A stretch of DNA of 64,000 nucleotides, taken from assembly GCA_032690845.1 (NCBI GenBank), contig CM064426.1, positions 72,652,403 through 72,716,402 of the forward strand, read 5' to 3'. The notes under the pieces are model-generated. The model searched no databases. It worked only from the letters and a program-made list of their open reading frames with translations, and was not told the DNA's origin. A program made the translations under genes and the position numbers. Below, one piece after another: positions 47,543 to 58,317 of the stretch. Source of the DNA: Eleusine coracana subsp. coracana. Its lineage: Eukaryota > Streptophyta > Magnoliopsida > Poales > Poaceae. The first letter of the stretch is position 1. The number at the start of each line of letters is the position of its first letter.

Positions 47543-47768
47543 CTACCTCCGTTCTAAAATATAAGTATTTGTTGACTTTTAAGAATCACGTTTGACCATT
47601 TGTTTTATTTAAAAAAATTATTTATTTTATTATAACATATTTTATTAGTATAAATACTTTATATATAACTAATTTGTTTTTATAATTTTATAAAATAGAT
47701 TAAATATAATAAATAGTTAAATACGATACTTACAATCAATAAATACTTATATTTTAAAACGAAGGTAG
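47543..47768. mobile_element. Stowaway-like MITE (226 bp)
   Basis: CTACCTCCGTTCTAAAATAT at the left and its near complement at the right, flanked by TA (47541-47542, 47769-47770). It abuts the 3' end of the gene at 47779-48405, so it probably supplies part of the 3' UTR or terminator region. Confidence 0.85.
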
Positions 47769-47778
47769 TACTAGGTAG

Positions 47779-48405
47779 CTACGGAGCAGCAGAGGCGTGC
47801 CACGCCCTGTGTATAAGGTAGGCCGCAGCAAGGTAAGCCGCGACCAAGCAGAGGTTGGTCTCGGCGCTGTAGATCCCCAGCAGCAGCGCCCTGAGGAGCA
47901 GGAACCCGAGCATGGCCATCCACGTGACCGGCGCGGCGAACCAGACGGGCCGCCACCGCAGCCTCCGCTGCCGGCGGTAGAACGCCGCCGCCCTCGCCTT
48001 CCTCTCCTCCGGCCACAGGCTCCAGTACAGGTCGGCGAGCCTCCGCCGCAGCGGCCAGAGCTCCGCGCGCATGTACTCCGGCCACAGGTGGATGGGCCCG
48101 AGCTTCCGCACCAGCGCCGCGTGGCCCGCCCTGACGGGCTCGACGTCCTGCGTCAGCGCGCAGTAGCGGTGGTACCGCGTCTCCCGGATGTACCGGCGGT
48201 GGCTCACCGACCAGACGCCGAAGCGGTTGCTGACGAGCAGGCTCGGCGCGCCGCCGAAGCTGAAGCCGCGCCGGCGGATTCGGAAGGCGAGTCGTTGGGG
48301 ACCCGTGCAGCTCGGGACCACGGTCGGCATTTTGTTCTTCTTCTTTCCTGGCTCTGTCCTTGTTGCTGCACTCTGCTCCTGCTGCTGAGGCGCCGGCGGA
48401 TTCAT
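47779..48405 (-). CDS. Two-membrane-segment protein of unknown function, family copy 2
   Basis: Intronless ORF of 208 aa from a true ATG, strongly GC-biased at third positions as in many grass genes. After a low-complexity Pro/Gln and Lys leader, residues 34-83 read TGPQRLAFRIRRRGFSFGG, SLLVSNRFGVWSVSHRRYI, TRYHRYCAL, collinear with the gene at 32036-32701. A helix with LADLYWSLWPEERK follows, then two hydrophobic segments at about 156-177 and 183-200 with an acidic turn (YSAETN) between them, and a short basic tail. This copy lacks the long Gln/Arg-rich coil of copy 1. The conserved N-terminal block followed by a variable spacer and a C-terminal membrane hairpin suggests the block is the functional domain. 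Function unknown; no frame damage. Confidence 0.78.
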   Translation of the reverse strand: MNPPAPQQQEQSAATRTEPGKKKNKMPTVVPSCTGPQRLAFRIRRRGFSFGGAPSLLVSNRFGVWSVSHRRYIRETRYHRYCALTQDVEPVRAGHAALVRKLGPIHLWPEYMRAELWPLRRRLADLYWSLWPEERKARAAAFYRRQRRLRWRPVWFAAPVTWMAMLGFLLLRALLLGIYSAETNLCLVAAYLAAAYLIHRAWHASAAP

Positions 48406-48559
48406 TTGAGTCGATCTTCTTCTTCCTTGTACTATTTCGTGATGAGTATTTATTGATTAGACGCAAATTGATGATGAGACGAAGATCGCCGTGAGATTGG
48501 TATGAGAAAGGAGGAAAATAAATCAGTACTACTCCGGCGGCATCGGGCAACGGGGATAT

Positions 48560-50340
48560 TGTGTTCGAGTTGGCATCGGGTATCGAGTCCGAGCTAGAAT
48601 CGAGTCCACCAATACTCGGATGCGATGATCGATCCGCCGCCTGCTGGGGACAGCTCGCGATGGCGGCGGCGGAGACCATCACCAGGTCCCCGGGACCGAA
48701 CACGAAGGCTCGCGGTCCGGGTGGAGTGGAGGGCGACGAGGCCGCCGCCGATTCGCCGGACGCGCCGCGGGGAACAAGGCGGAGAGGAACAGAGTACTAA
48801 GCAGGGGTCGATCTGCAAAATACAGGGGGCAATATGCAAACCTTTGGATCGCGATTAATGGTCGCGATCCGAATTAGGGGGTAAACTGTAAATATTCGGA
48901 TCGCGATCAATAACCGCAATCCAAAATAGGGGGCGTTTTGTAAATAGTTGGATCACTACTATTAATCGCGATCAGATTCAGGGGGGTTTCTGCAAAACTG
49001 TGTTTGACCGCTTTCAACCATCCTGCGGGAGGCGCTCCCGTCGCGTCCTGGCGAGCGAGAGGAAGGTGGGCGCCGAGAGCGTCAGAGCGATGTCCGCTCC
49101 TCCGCGGCGGCGGCGGCGGCGGCCATGGAGTTCAATGCCGCGAGCTTCCAGGCGCTCGGCGTAGCAACTGCATCTATAGCAATTCGCCGCCAGTACTCCA
49201 CAATCACTCCGTCCTCCTCCCCTGTATGTACGGTAGATCTGGTCGGCGCTGGAATCTCAAGGCTGAAGCACTGAACTTCTAAGACAGAAAGCATCTGAAG
49301 ATGAGCTCTCCCTGAAACAAGTTGAAATCAAGATGAACTTCTGTATGGATTACTCAAATTTATTGTTCGCCACAACAAAAGGTGAAGATGAAGATAAAAC
49401 CGACGAAATGGAGAAATGCAGCACCTGAAGATGAACTTCTGGCTGGCCGGTTCTTTATTTCTCACTTCATTTCTTCATTGCAACTGCTGCCGCTGCTTAG
49501 CTTTATTTCTTCGGCCAAACTTGCTTCTATTACTACTACAATTGTACATCGGTACAAGAACGATGTCACCACCAACTCAGATCGGAAGCAGCTACAAAAG
49601 CGCAACGCTTCTGCTCTCCTTTGTTGTCGTGAACAGTAACACAAAAAAGCATGGAGTGAGTTCTACTGTTATTGCTAAACCGTTTCTTGTGGCGAACAAT
49701 AAATTTAATCCATGAAGAATTTGCCTATGGTTCTATCGCCCATGTTCAGCAGGAACTGGCCAGTTTGTGGTTCATACTCATAGAACTACTAGATTACCGA
49801 TAACCAAGTCAAGCAACAAAAAAACAGTGCTGCCTTACAACGCCACAGAGCTGCACAGAAACTTCCACAGAATGATATTAATATAAGTTTGGATGTCCAC
49901 GGCTTAACTGGCCCTTATTGTTTCAGGACTCTTTTTCTGATATTATTGCAGGTGGTGGTTGCAGTTGCTTTCATGGTTACGTACAATATTGTGCCAAGTG
50001 AATGCAGCGGTCACGCTCTTTTACTTGGTACGACTGTGTTCACTTTGTTTAAACATTTTTCACCTTTGTTCACCAAAAGGTATGGTGAAAATCTTATGTT
50101 TATTACTGGAAAAACGGAGCTACTGCCAGTACAATAAAAGTATCATGTACGGAACAACATGAATTTCAGAATGTAGTACTAGTATTTATACTTCCTTTTA
50201 GTTATAGTGGAAGTAAAGATATACAAAGTTATTATGCAACAAACTGTCCAATATAACGAGCTGAAGGGACTCTTGGAACGGTTGAACTTGGAGAAGTATC
50301 GGATTCAGTTATAAAATGAGACCCTTTTTAAGCCTCCTTT
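48560..50340. repeat. Triplicated locus, copy A
   Basis: Order of landmarks: 'gcgatggcggcggcggag' (48658), 'ggaacagag' and 'gcaggggtcgat' (about 48787-48812), palindromic minisatellite (48838-48995), 'tttctgcaaaactgtgtttg' and 'caaccatcctgcg' (about 48988-49026), a GC-rich part with ERK…, 'ggccatggagttcaatgccg', 'agcatctgaagatgagctct' (49290), 'tttgtggttcatactcatag' (49763) and the hydrophobic exon-like stretch (49930-50137). Copies B and C share these in the same order. Short frames such as 49125-49274 (+, MEFNAASFQALGVATA…) are open here but not recognised. Confidence 0.72.
48838..48995. repeat. Palindromic 52-bp minisatellite, three units
   Basis: Three units of about 52 bp (starting near 48838, 48890 and 48942). 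Each carries a palindrome of the type GGATCGCGAT-TAAT-GTCGCGATCC and then 'a(g)gggggNNtttNtg'. The first unit's stem is 9 bp, perfect; the others have mismatches. Related units occur at 53340-53460, 56320-56410, 63300-63340 and 63440-63480. Confidence 0.85.
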
Positions 50341-50893
50341 GGAACGGAGGATTCTCAAAACGTAGGAATAGGAAAAATACAGGATTGAAGATACATATCT
50401 TTTTAAATCCTATGAAATAAAAAAATACATGAATTCCTCTCATTAGGTATTTGGATGCTTTACAAGAAAAAACACAGGAATTTTATGGTTATATGCTCAT
50501 TAGTGAGAGGAGCAAGGAGAGAGAGACACACACATCATGCCTTGAAACTTTCAGGGCCCCTTTGGAATGAAGGAAAAACAAAGAAAATTTAGAGGATAGG
50601 AATTACAAAGGAATTTTTCCTATATGATCATTTGGCTCATAGCGAACTCTAATCCTACATTTTTCATATTCCTACGTTTCTAGGATGCTGCATTCCAAAG
50701 GGGCCCTCAAAGGAAATTTTTCAAGAGGTTTTCACTCATTGTTATTTTCCTATAAAATGAGACATAGGAAAGGATTCCTAAGGATTTTTTTCCTTTGTAA
50801 TTCCTATGTTCTAAAGGACTCTCATAGGAAAAAATTCTTAGGAATAGAATCCTATAAAATTCCTATGAAAAATCCTCCAATCCAAAGGATGCG
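50333..50893. mobile_element. Outer MITE-like element
   Basis: Left end CCTCCTTTGGAACGGAGG and right end CCTCCAATCCAAAGGATGCG are diverged inverted repeats. It is filled with 'tcctatg'/'aggaat' words as in the Tourist-like element at 13037-13584. The element at 50554-50706 sits inside it. Confidence 0.5.
50554..50706. mobile_element. Nested MITE (153 bp)
   Basis: Perfect 16-bp terminal inverted repeat GGGCCCCTTTGGAATG / CATTCCAAAGGGGCCC, flanked by TCA on both sides. Being inside the outer element, it is the younger insertion. Confidence 0.8.
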
Positions 50894-51231
50894 TTACTAG
50901 TTGTATGGTAGAGTTGGAGAATGTCGTACCGTTGGAAAAACAATAGATAGCAGAAACCTCCAAGTTTGGAAAAAGCAATAGCCAATAGGTATCAGAAACC
51001 ATCATTTTCTGCCTCAACAAGGTCATGTAACGGGGAAATAGAATGCTGAAGCATCATATCATATAGATTTTTAGACCCTTGTGATCATAAGGATTAAGGA
51101 GAGAGAACATGGAGAAGCTAATCTTTTCAGGTGCAATGAGAGCCACGGATGTGAGAATGTCCCATCCATAAAAAAAACACAATTCTTGCTTATTGCACAT
51201 GCCATTTCCCTCTGTCTCACATATACTAGTA

Positions 51232-51468
51232 CTCCCTTCGTTCTTAAATTGTTATCGTTATTAATTTTTTTAGTCAATTTTGACAATTTGTCTTATTCAC
51301 AAAATTTTAAAAAATATTATATATATATTATCATAGTTTGTTTTGTCATTAAAGAAAATTTAAGTATAACTTAAAATTTTACATATTTAAAATAATATTT
51401 TAAATAAGATAAATGATCAAAGTTAACTAAAAAAGTCAATGGTGATAATAATTTAAGAACGGAGCGAG
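51232..51468. mobile_element. Stowaway-like MITE (237 bp)
   Basis: Left CTCCCTTCGTTCTTAAATTG, right AATAATTTAAGAACGGAGCG plus AG, flanked by TA on both sides (51230-51231, 51469-51470). Confidence 0.87.
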
Positions 51469-52659
51469 TACCTCATTAGATTATGTTCATGCCCAAGAAC
51501 AGTATAAATAAAAAAAATAAGATGAGTCTAAAAGTTACTTTCTTTGTTATTTTACAATAAAGGTTTGTAGGAGTTGAGGCTCCTCCAGTTTTCCTCAAAA
51601 TTGACTAACCCTGTTAACTAATGAAATGATCTTTGTCTTGTCCGAAGGATGTTTCCGCAAGGAATAGATGATCTGTCAGTTTATACAATACAATTGAAGA
51701 ATAATGAATCAACTGCAACTTAGAACTGATTTGTACAGTCAACAGATGTCCCATCCTGTAGTCTCGTACAACTACTACAGATTACAATAGTGCAAAACTT
51801 TGTTAAACTCGAGTTGAGTGTTTGCGAATTATCATAGAGCAATTGATGTCCCACCTTCGAGTGCAGTGTTAAAGAAATTACGATAGTGCAAATCGTTTTC
51901 ATGTTCCTTAATAGTCCCCCAATCAGATCAGTAATCATCTTGGTAACTACTAGTAAGAGTGAGAAACCTTTACGACACAATCCATGTTGTTTTCTTAAAA
52001 ATAAATATTCTTAGTGCAAGAGTGAAACCATTATGGCACAGTTTTAAATGAAACGAGCCAAAGTATTCTGCAAATTGAAGATTTAGTTCATGCCAGTATG
52101 TTGCCTTTTGTTTCATCCTTTGGAGCTGGCCTGAACACTTAATTAAAGGTGATTTGTACAGTATTAGTAATTACCTAGTCACAAAGTGGAAGAAACAAAG
52201 CTCAGGGATTATAATATATATGTGATTCAAACAATTTTAGTGTTTCCAGAGGGCGGGGGGGGGCGGTTGACAAACGTCCTAGATTGCGATAAAATATTTT
52301 GTAGGCAACTCCATAAACATGTAGGTGGTTCTTTTTAAAAAAAAAATTGCATTCTGCTCCCATGCCATGGCAGTATATAAGTCTACAGCTCTGTTCTCCC
52401 TGTCTCATATGAATATGTCCAATCTTAACAACGACATTCTCTCTAGTTCTAGGGCTTAGGCTCGGGCCATTTCACAGCTACACACATAATCATGTCGAAT
52501 GCGATGTAAAATCTTGGATGGGCATGGGAGGTAACAGGAACCTGGAGAGATGATACTAGATCAAACCGCTGAGACCGTGCTTCCCTTGTCTTTGCCAGGG
52601 CCACTGTTGAGTGAATAACTGTCTAGCTGGATGAAAAATCACGACGACCAACAAGAATA

Positions 52660-53760
52660 CTCTAGTGTCAAATTTGAATTCATACTCACCCCGTGCCATT
52701 GTCCATTGAGGATTTGAGCTGCGGCCACCCTCACTGAAGAACCAAGATTTTTCTTAAGGAAACTGAAGAAGACTTGTGTAGCCATTCAGATAGCATAGAT
52801 TAATTGGTGCAGTTGCAGTGATATGCGATAAACGATGATGCAAATGATGCCCTGATTACGAGCGATGAACCAATGGGGAGACACGCACCAGCCACCAGAT
52901 CAAACACGGGAGATGTTTTACGCGAGAGATGGGTGGTGGGGGCAAAACCTCTGACTGGTGAGAAACTGCAGTCTGTACTGCATCATCATGCAGTCGGGCA
53001 GGCGACGGAGAGCAGAGTACACAGAAGTTTTCCACGTCCTCGTCCCCGACGAGCTCCGGCGCACGATGGCGGCGGAGTCGATCACCACCAACGCGGAGCG
53101 CCCGAGCACGACGGGGTCATGTTTGGGGGTCCCCATGAACTGCATCACGATCCGCACCATCACTAGGTGGAAGGCGACCACCGGAGATAGCACAGTCATC
53201 GAAAATCTCAGCAACCCCGATGTTGTTGCCGCTTTGCCGGACGGAAAGGGAACGCAACTTGCGAGCATCGCTCGCCGCCATAACAGAGTAAGCAGAGGGG
53301 AAGAGAGGAAGCAGGAGTCAATTTGGCAGGGGGCAATATGAAAACATTTGGATCGATCCCAATTATAGGGTATTTATAATGTAAATAGTTGAATCACGAC
53401 TATAGGATCGATCCCAATTATAGGGTATTTATAATGTAAATAGTACAATTTAAATTAAGAGGATTTCTGCAAAACTTTATTTGACCGTTCAACCATCCCG
53501 CGGACGAGCGGGGCTATTGGATCATAAGTCAAAGGCAGCCCATGGCCAAGGTGGTTTTGATGATCCCAATTCCCAAGCACTTCTTCGATCTGTGCATGCT
53601 CAGGCAGGCGAGCCATTACCTCAACACCCTACGCAACACGAGGACGAAGCGCTCTTGTTGCATGCCCGCGAGAGAGAGGAAGGCGGATATTCTACAAATT
53701 GAAGATTTAGTTCATGGCAGTATGTTGCCTTTTCTTTTCATCCTTTGACCTTGACTGATC
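52660..53760. repeat. Triplicated locus, copy B
   Basis: Shares with copy C the upstream block 'caccccgtgccattgt', 'tgtgtagccattca', 'gcaaatgatgccctgattac' (52690-52860 against 55515-55660), and with copies A and C the core 'gatggcggcggagtc', 'ggatggaaagggaacgc'-type word (53240), palindromic unit remnants and 'caaccatcccgcgg'. Long frames are 52918-53268 (minus, SALVVIDSAAIVRRSSSGT) and 53542-53748 (+, MAKVVLMIPIPKHFFDLCML); neither is recognised and they may be remnants. Confidence 0.7.
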
Positions 53761-53785
53761 ACTTAATCAAAAGTGATTTCCATAC

Positions 53786-54075
53786 TTTCCGGCGCTGCAT
53801 TTCCATACTTTCCTCCATCTGTGTTGTTGACATGTTTGGGAACACCACAACAAAAGTGGTGTTCCGTTGTGAGGAACCCTCACTCTGACGCTTGCTCTAA
53901 AACTGCAAGGAATACGCCATGCTATGGCGTTGCTAATTTTTTTTCTTCAATTATGTAAATCAACATTAGTTATTCTCCCAAACCTTCCTGTAAAAACATT
54001 TGCGAAGCCGTTTTGGAAATACTCAGGTGGAGATCCTCGCCCCACCCCCCTCGTGTTGACATTTTTTTTTAAAAA
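53786..54075. other. Insert splitting the flanking repeat
   Basis: Sequence absent from the sister repeat at 52150; ends near a T-run and A-run (54061-54078). It could be a small retro-insert, but no clear target duplication is seen. Confidence 0.4.
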
Positions 54076-54410
54076 AAAAGTGATTTGTACAGTATTAGTG
54101 ATTACCTAGTCATAACATTATAATAAAGTGGAGAAACAAAGCTCGGAGATTATAATATATATGTGATTCGAACAATTTTAGACCATTTGAAGCAAAATGG
54201 GAGCCTCGCAAGAGCAACATCACATGATTAATATTTGGAGACCATTATGATACATATTATCACAAATAATCATTGGTTAGTCTAAGTAATAATTATTAAT
54301 AATACAACTAGTAATTACTAGCATTAATTAGGTTAGTCTTAATGCACCCTTTCATTACACTCTTTTCAAAATAGATTTTTAGGTAAGTGAACCAACATTC
54401 TTTCATCCTA

Positions 54411-55294
54411 ATGAAAGGTCTCCAACCGGTCCTATAAACCGTTCTTTTATCCGTCATTTTAAAGAATATGGACAGAAAACAGCCTCCAACTGGTACTGCA
54501 TCGAGCTCCTTATCACTGTTCCGTCCTTCATTTTCCCCTCTCGACTCGATAAAAGTAGGGAGTGAAAACCCACTCGCTATCGGTAATCGTCGCCCTTGGC
54601 ATCGGCCTTTCGTGTCAGGTGAAAATTCCTCTCCTTCCATCCTCTTCTTAGGTTGCTTCCTCGGATTGGTGAGGGATAGAGGTACAATTGGGGGAATTTT
54701 TGCATGGAGATGATTTGCTAGGTCGTAGGTCCTCAATTGGTCAGATTGGGGGAAAATTTCAGTCGAGATTTTATGGATTGGAGGCTGCGCCGTTCGTGAG
54801 ATTGTCCCTGGTTGTTGCTTGCGTGCAGCAGCCGCGCTGGCGTCGTTGGAGGTTGTGCCGTTCGTGAGGTTGCCCAGCTCGCTGCTCGGCTGCACTAGCT
54901 GCTTGAGCACCGCATCGACGGCATGGTTGCCTGCTCACGTTACTGGCAGCTTGCAAGCATCGGACATCAGGATTGTTTTCCTTTTTTTTTTTGGTGAAGC
55001 GAAGCATTGCTGCTTGCCTGATTGGTTACTTGCCTACTTGCTCTCTTCTAGGTATTTTTTTGATAGGTTATTAGAAATAGGAACGAAATTGGATTGGAAA
55101 TAGGAATGAAAGTGGAAAGAACAAAAATGTTAGTTACAAAATATTAATATAATATAGATGAATGGAGTATAGAGATGCTGATTTAGAGAATCGGTTGGAG
55201 TGCATCAAAAAATGAAGGATGAACATAGGATAAAGGATCCTCTATTTATAGTTATAGGGAGTCAAATTTGAAAAACCGGTTGGAGATGCTCTTG
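54411..55294. mobile_element. Candidate non-autonomous DNA element
   Basis: 'ctccaaccggtcctataaac' near the left end and 'ttgaaaaaccggttggagat' followed by 'gctc' at the right are inverted. The end type (gagcatctccaac) is like the element at 24474-25304. The target duplication is unclear. The interior has no recognised product; a short direct repeat 'gccgttcgtgag' occurs at 54788 and 54857. Confidence 0.4.
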
Positions 55295-55494
55295 ACAAAC
55301 AACATACATCATCAGATCGAAAGGATCTGCCACACTTTAGGTGACTGTTTATTTTTTGTTTTGTTTTTTTGCGAGGAAATTTTAGGTGACTGATGTTCAT
55401 GGATGACCTGAGCCAACCATGTTCAGCCCTGCAAAAAAAAAAATCCAATTTCTAATGAACCGCATGACACTTTAGTATACAAAGGCTGATTCTT

Positions 55495-57160
55495 GTGAAA
55501 TTTGAATGCCTAGTCACCCCGTGCCATTGTTGAAGAACCAGATTTTTGTACAAGGAAATTGAAGAACGAAAATGCCTTGTGTAGCCATTCACATAGCATA
55601 GATAAGTTGGTACAGTTGCAGTTATATGCAATAAACGATTATGCAAATGATGCCCTGATTACGGGTTCTAGGCGGGAGACGGGTGGGGGCGAAACCTCTG
55701 GCCGGAGAGAAACTGAGAGCGCGCCGACGGTTACATCTTCCTGGAGTCCAGCAGGCGACGGAGAGCAGAGGCCGCAGCAGGTGGCCACGTCCTATGGATC
55801 AGGAGCTGGGAATTGGGATCGATCGTTCTTTTCCTCTCCCATGCCAAATGTTAGGAAGATCCTTCTTGATTTTTCCTAAAAAAGAGAAAATCCCTTCCAT
55901 TTCCTGATCGCGTCGCGGTTGGAGAAAATTAGCAGGACCCGATTAGAAACTAATTGCTGGCCTCCTTTCCTCCTCTGAATCACCCCTTGGCAGGAATTGA
56001 CGGCAAATGTCGCGTTCAACTTCCAGAGACGACGGCTAGGCTACGCATGAGAGTAGAAAAGCGTAGGTCTGCCATGGCCTTGGGCCTGTGCAGGATAGCA
56101 GGTAGACGACGACGGACGAGAGCCGGCGTGCGACGGCGGCGGCGGAGTCAATAACCAGCTCGCGGCGCCTGGACACGAAGACGCGATGTTAGAGGTGGAA
56201 GGCGTCCACCGGAGACGGCCGCCGATTCACCGGATGGAAAGGGAACGCGACTTGTGAGGAACAGAGGAGGCAGAGGAGAAGAGAGGAAGCAGGGGTCGAT
56301 TTGCAAAACCTAGGGGCCAACATGAAAAGGATCGCGACTAAGTTAGGATTTAAATTGTAAATATTTGGATTGGGACTATTATTCGCGATCCAAATCAGGA
56401 GGTTTCTGCAAAACCGTGTTTGACCGCGTTCAACCATCCTGCGGCAAGCTGGCGCCGTTGGATCGTCAAGGCGGCTCCGGCGACCTCGCCGACGATCCCG
56501 GACGAACCGCCGCCACGCGCAACACGCAGGAAGAAGCGCTCGCGTCGCATCCCCCCTGGCACCCAAACGAACGAGAGGAAGGCGGCGGCGGCCATTGGAG
56601 CTTTCAGGAGCTTGGTGTCGCAAAAAAACTGCATCTAAAGAAAAAGTTGTCACATCTGAAAGATTTTGAACTTCGAAAGCAGCAAAGCATCTGAAGATGA
56701 GCTCTCCCGGGAAGAAAGATCGCCTTCTAGCTTCATTTCTTCATTTCACCTGTGCAGTAACAGAACAGTCGCACCACCTGCAATTGCGCTGCCGCTGCTT
56801 AGCTTTATTTCTTCGGTTAAACTTGCTGCAACTATTTTCTTATTTTATTTTTTGAAAGAACAACTTGCTGCTACTATTATAATTGTGCATTAGTAGAAGA
56901 ATGATGTCACCAACAACTCAGATTGCAAGCAGATGCAAAAGCAACGCTTCCGGTCCCGTTTATTGTTGTGAACGGTAACACAACAAGCACAACGAGTGGT
57001 TCGTATTGTTACTGTTGAACCTCTTTTGCAGTGACCAAGAACTTTATTATCGGCCAAGTTCGGAAGGAACTGCTCAGTTTGTGATTCATACTCATACAAC
57101 TACTACTAGATTATCAATAAACAAGTCAAAACAACAACAAAAAGATTGCTGCCTTACTGA
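55495..57160. repeat. Triplicated locus, copy C
   Basis: Carries the upstream block shared with B (55515-55660), 'ggatggaaagggaacgcgac' (56231), 'gaagcaggggtcgattt' (56286), palindrome remnants (56328, 56368), 'tttctgcaaaaccgtgtttg' (56403), 'caaccatcctgcgg', 'agcatctgaagatgagctct' (56686) and 'gtttgtgattcatactcata' (57076), in the order of copy A. The plus-strand frame 56365-56694 ends FQELGVAKKLHLKKKLSHLK and resembles the FQALGVAT frame of copy A and the EREEGG frame of copy B. Confidence 0.72.
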
Positions 57161-57584
57161 GGAACCACCATATCAATAACTAAGTCAAAACACCATATCA
57201 TTCCGTGGAAGTTTCCCTTGACAACGCAAAGTTGTTACTACACCTTTTCAGCCCTATTTGTGAGTCTTGTGACCACTTATGTTCCTTTTTTCCTTTTTCG
57301 AGGAACCACCTCCGTGCCTCAGCAAAAGAGAAATAGAACCTTAAGTTTTTAGCACTTTCTTTTTCACACAAACAGAAACATTGTCACACTATTGCATCAT
57401 GTCCTTTTCCTTAAAAAGAGATTATTGGCATCCCGAGACAAAGCTTAGCACAAAACAAAACAGTAAGTTCAAGCCTTTTTATTTTTCATGTTAGATTCCC
57501 CTTTCAATCAGCTCAGTCAGTTACCCCGGAACTTTAACGCAAATTTCTGTATAAGTAACTATAAATGTCTACCAATATCACAAA

Positions 57585-57658
57585 TCCATTGTCGTCTAGT
57601 CCGGTTAGGATATCTGGCTTTCACCCAGACGACCCGGGTTCAAATCCCGGCAATGGAA
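57585..57658 (+). tRNA. tRNA-Glu (anticodon UUC)
   Basis: A perfect 7-bp acceptor stem (TCCATTG/CAATGGA) plus discriminator A, D arm, a 5-bp anticodon stem TCTGG/CCAGA around loop CTTTCAC (anticodon TTC at 57620-57622), and T arm CCGGG-TTCAAAT-CCCGG. The internal B box GGTTCAAATCC matches the Pol III consensus. A T-run at 57660-57666 is the terminator. The sequence resembles nuclear plant tRNA-Glu, not the plastid or mitochondrial type. It delivers glutamate at GAA/GAG codons. Confidence 0.96.
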
Positions 57659-57996
57659 CTTTTTTTGCACATTTTACTTTTTGCAACAACCGGATCTCAA
57701 TAGCAACTTTTCTTGATTGGCGTCAATCTTCCTTCCCATTGACCAGTTTTGACTGTCAGTTCCAAGATTCAGTGCTAAATAATCAGAAGCAGTTTTTTTT
57801 TGTGGGTCATATTGCTATTTGCTTTTGAATTTCACACACGTATATCGTCAGGTGTGGTCATGGAAATATGCACCCGGTTGTTCAACCATAACAATCACAC
57901 CTGTTTCTTCAGGTTTCTATCGTGGCTCCACGGCAGATATTAGAAACTCTTAGATCATGGCCGACACCACCATGACAACAACAACTCCCCATCGCT

Positions 57997-58136
57997 CTGT
58001 AGGAAGATCAAGCAAAGAGAACCTGGACCTGCTAATCAAAACGAGCATTTACTTCGGCTGATATCGATCTGTAAGAAAATCAAGCCAAGAGGACATGGAC
58101 CTGCGAACTAAAACGAGCATTTACTTCGGTTGATAA
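57997..58136 (+). repeat. 72-bp tandem duplication upstream of NLR
   Basis: Units start at 57997 and 58069, sharing 'atcaag', 'tggacctgc' and 'aaaacgagcatttacttcgg' then 'tgat'. They end about 180 bp before the NLR ATG, so they lie in its promoter or leader. Confidence 0.93.
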
Positions 58137-58317
58137 CGTGTCCAGAGATGGGGAAAGGATGAAAGGTGCTGTATGCATCAATAATTGGACGAGATACTAT
58201 ATCTTTACTTGCCGTGGCCTTTTTGGCCAAGTGCTTGCTTCACTGACCTCACATGCATTCCAGAGAAAACTGCACACTGTCAAACAAATAGAGAGCAAGC
58301 TCACAGCAAGAAAGGCA

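Larger units (their letters stand above)
52065..54185. repeat. Direct repeats bracketing copy B
   Basis: 52068-52245 ('aaattgaagatttagttcat', 'gtatgttgcctttt', 'gtgatttgtacagtattagt', 'attataatatatatgtgatt') recurs in two pieces at 53692-53785 and 54075-54185, separated by an insert of about 290 bp (53786-54075). The block flanks copy B of the triplicated locus on both sides. Confidence 0.85.

Noticed and set aside
47771..48703. 310-codon minus-strand ORF overlapping the 208-aa gene
   Set aside because: Different frame; low-complexity Arg/Ala/Gly product, whereas the 208-aa frame has a paralogue at 32 kb.
48838..48995. CRISPR-like array of spaced palindromes
   Set aside because: Plant nuclear context, the units are contiguous and diverged without distinct spacers; a minisatellite is the right description.
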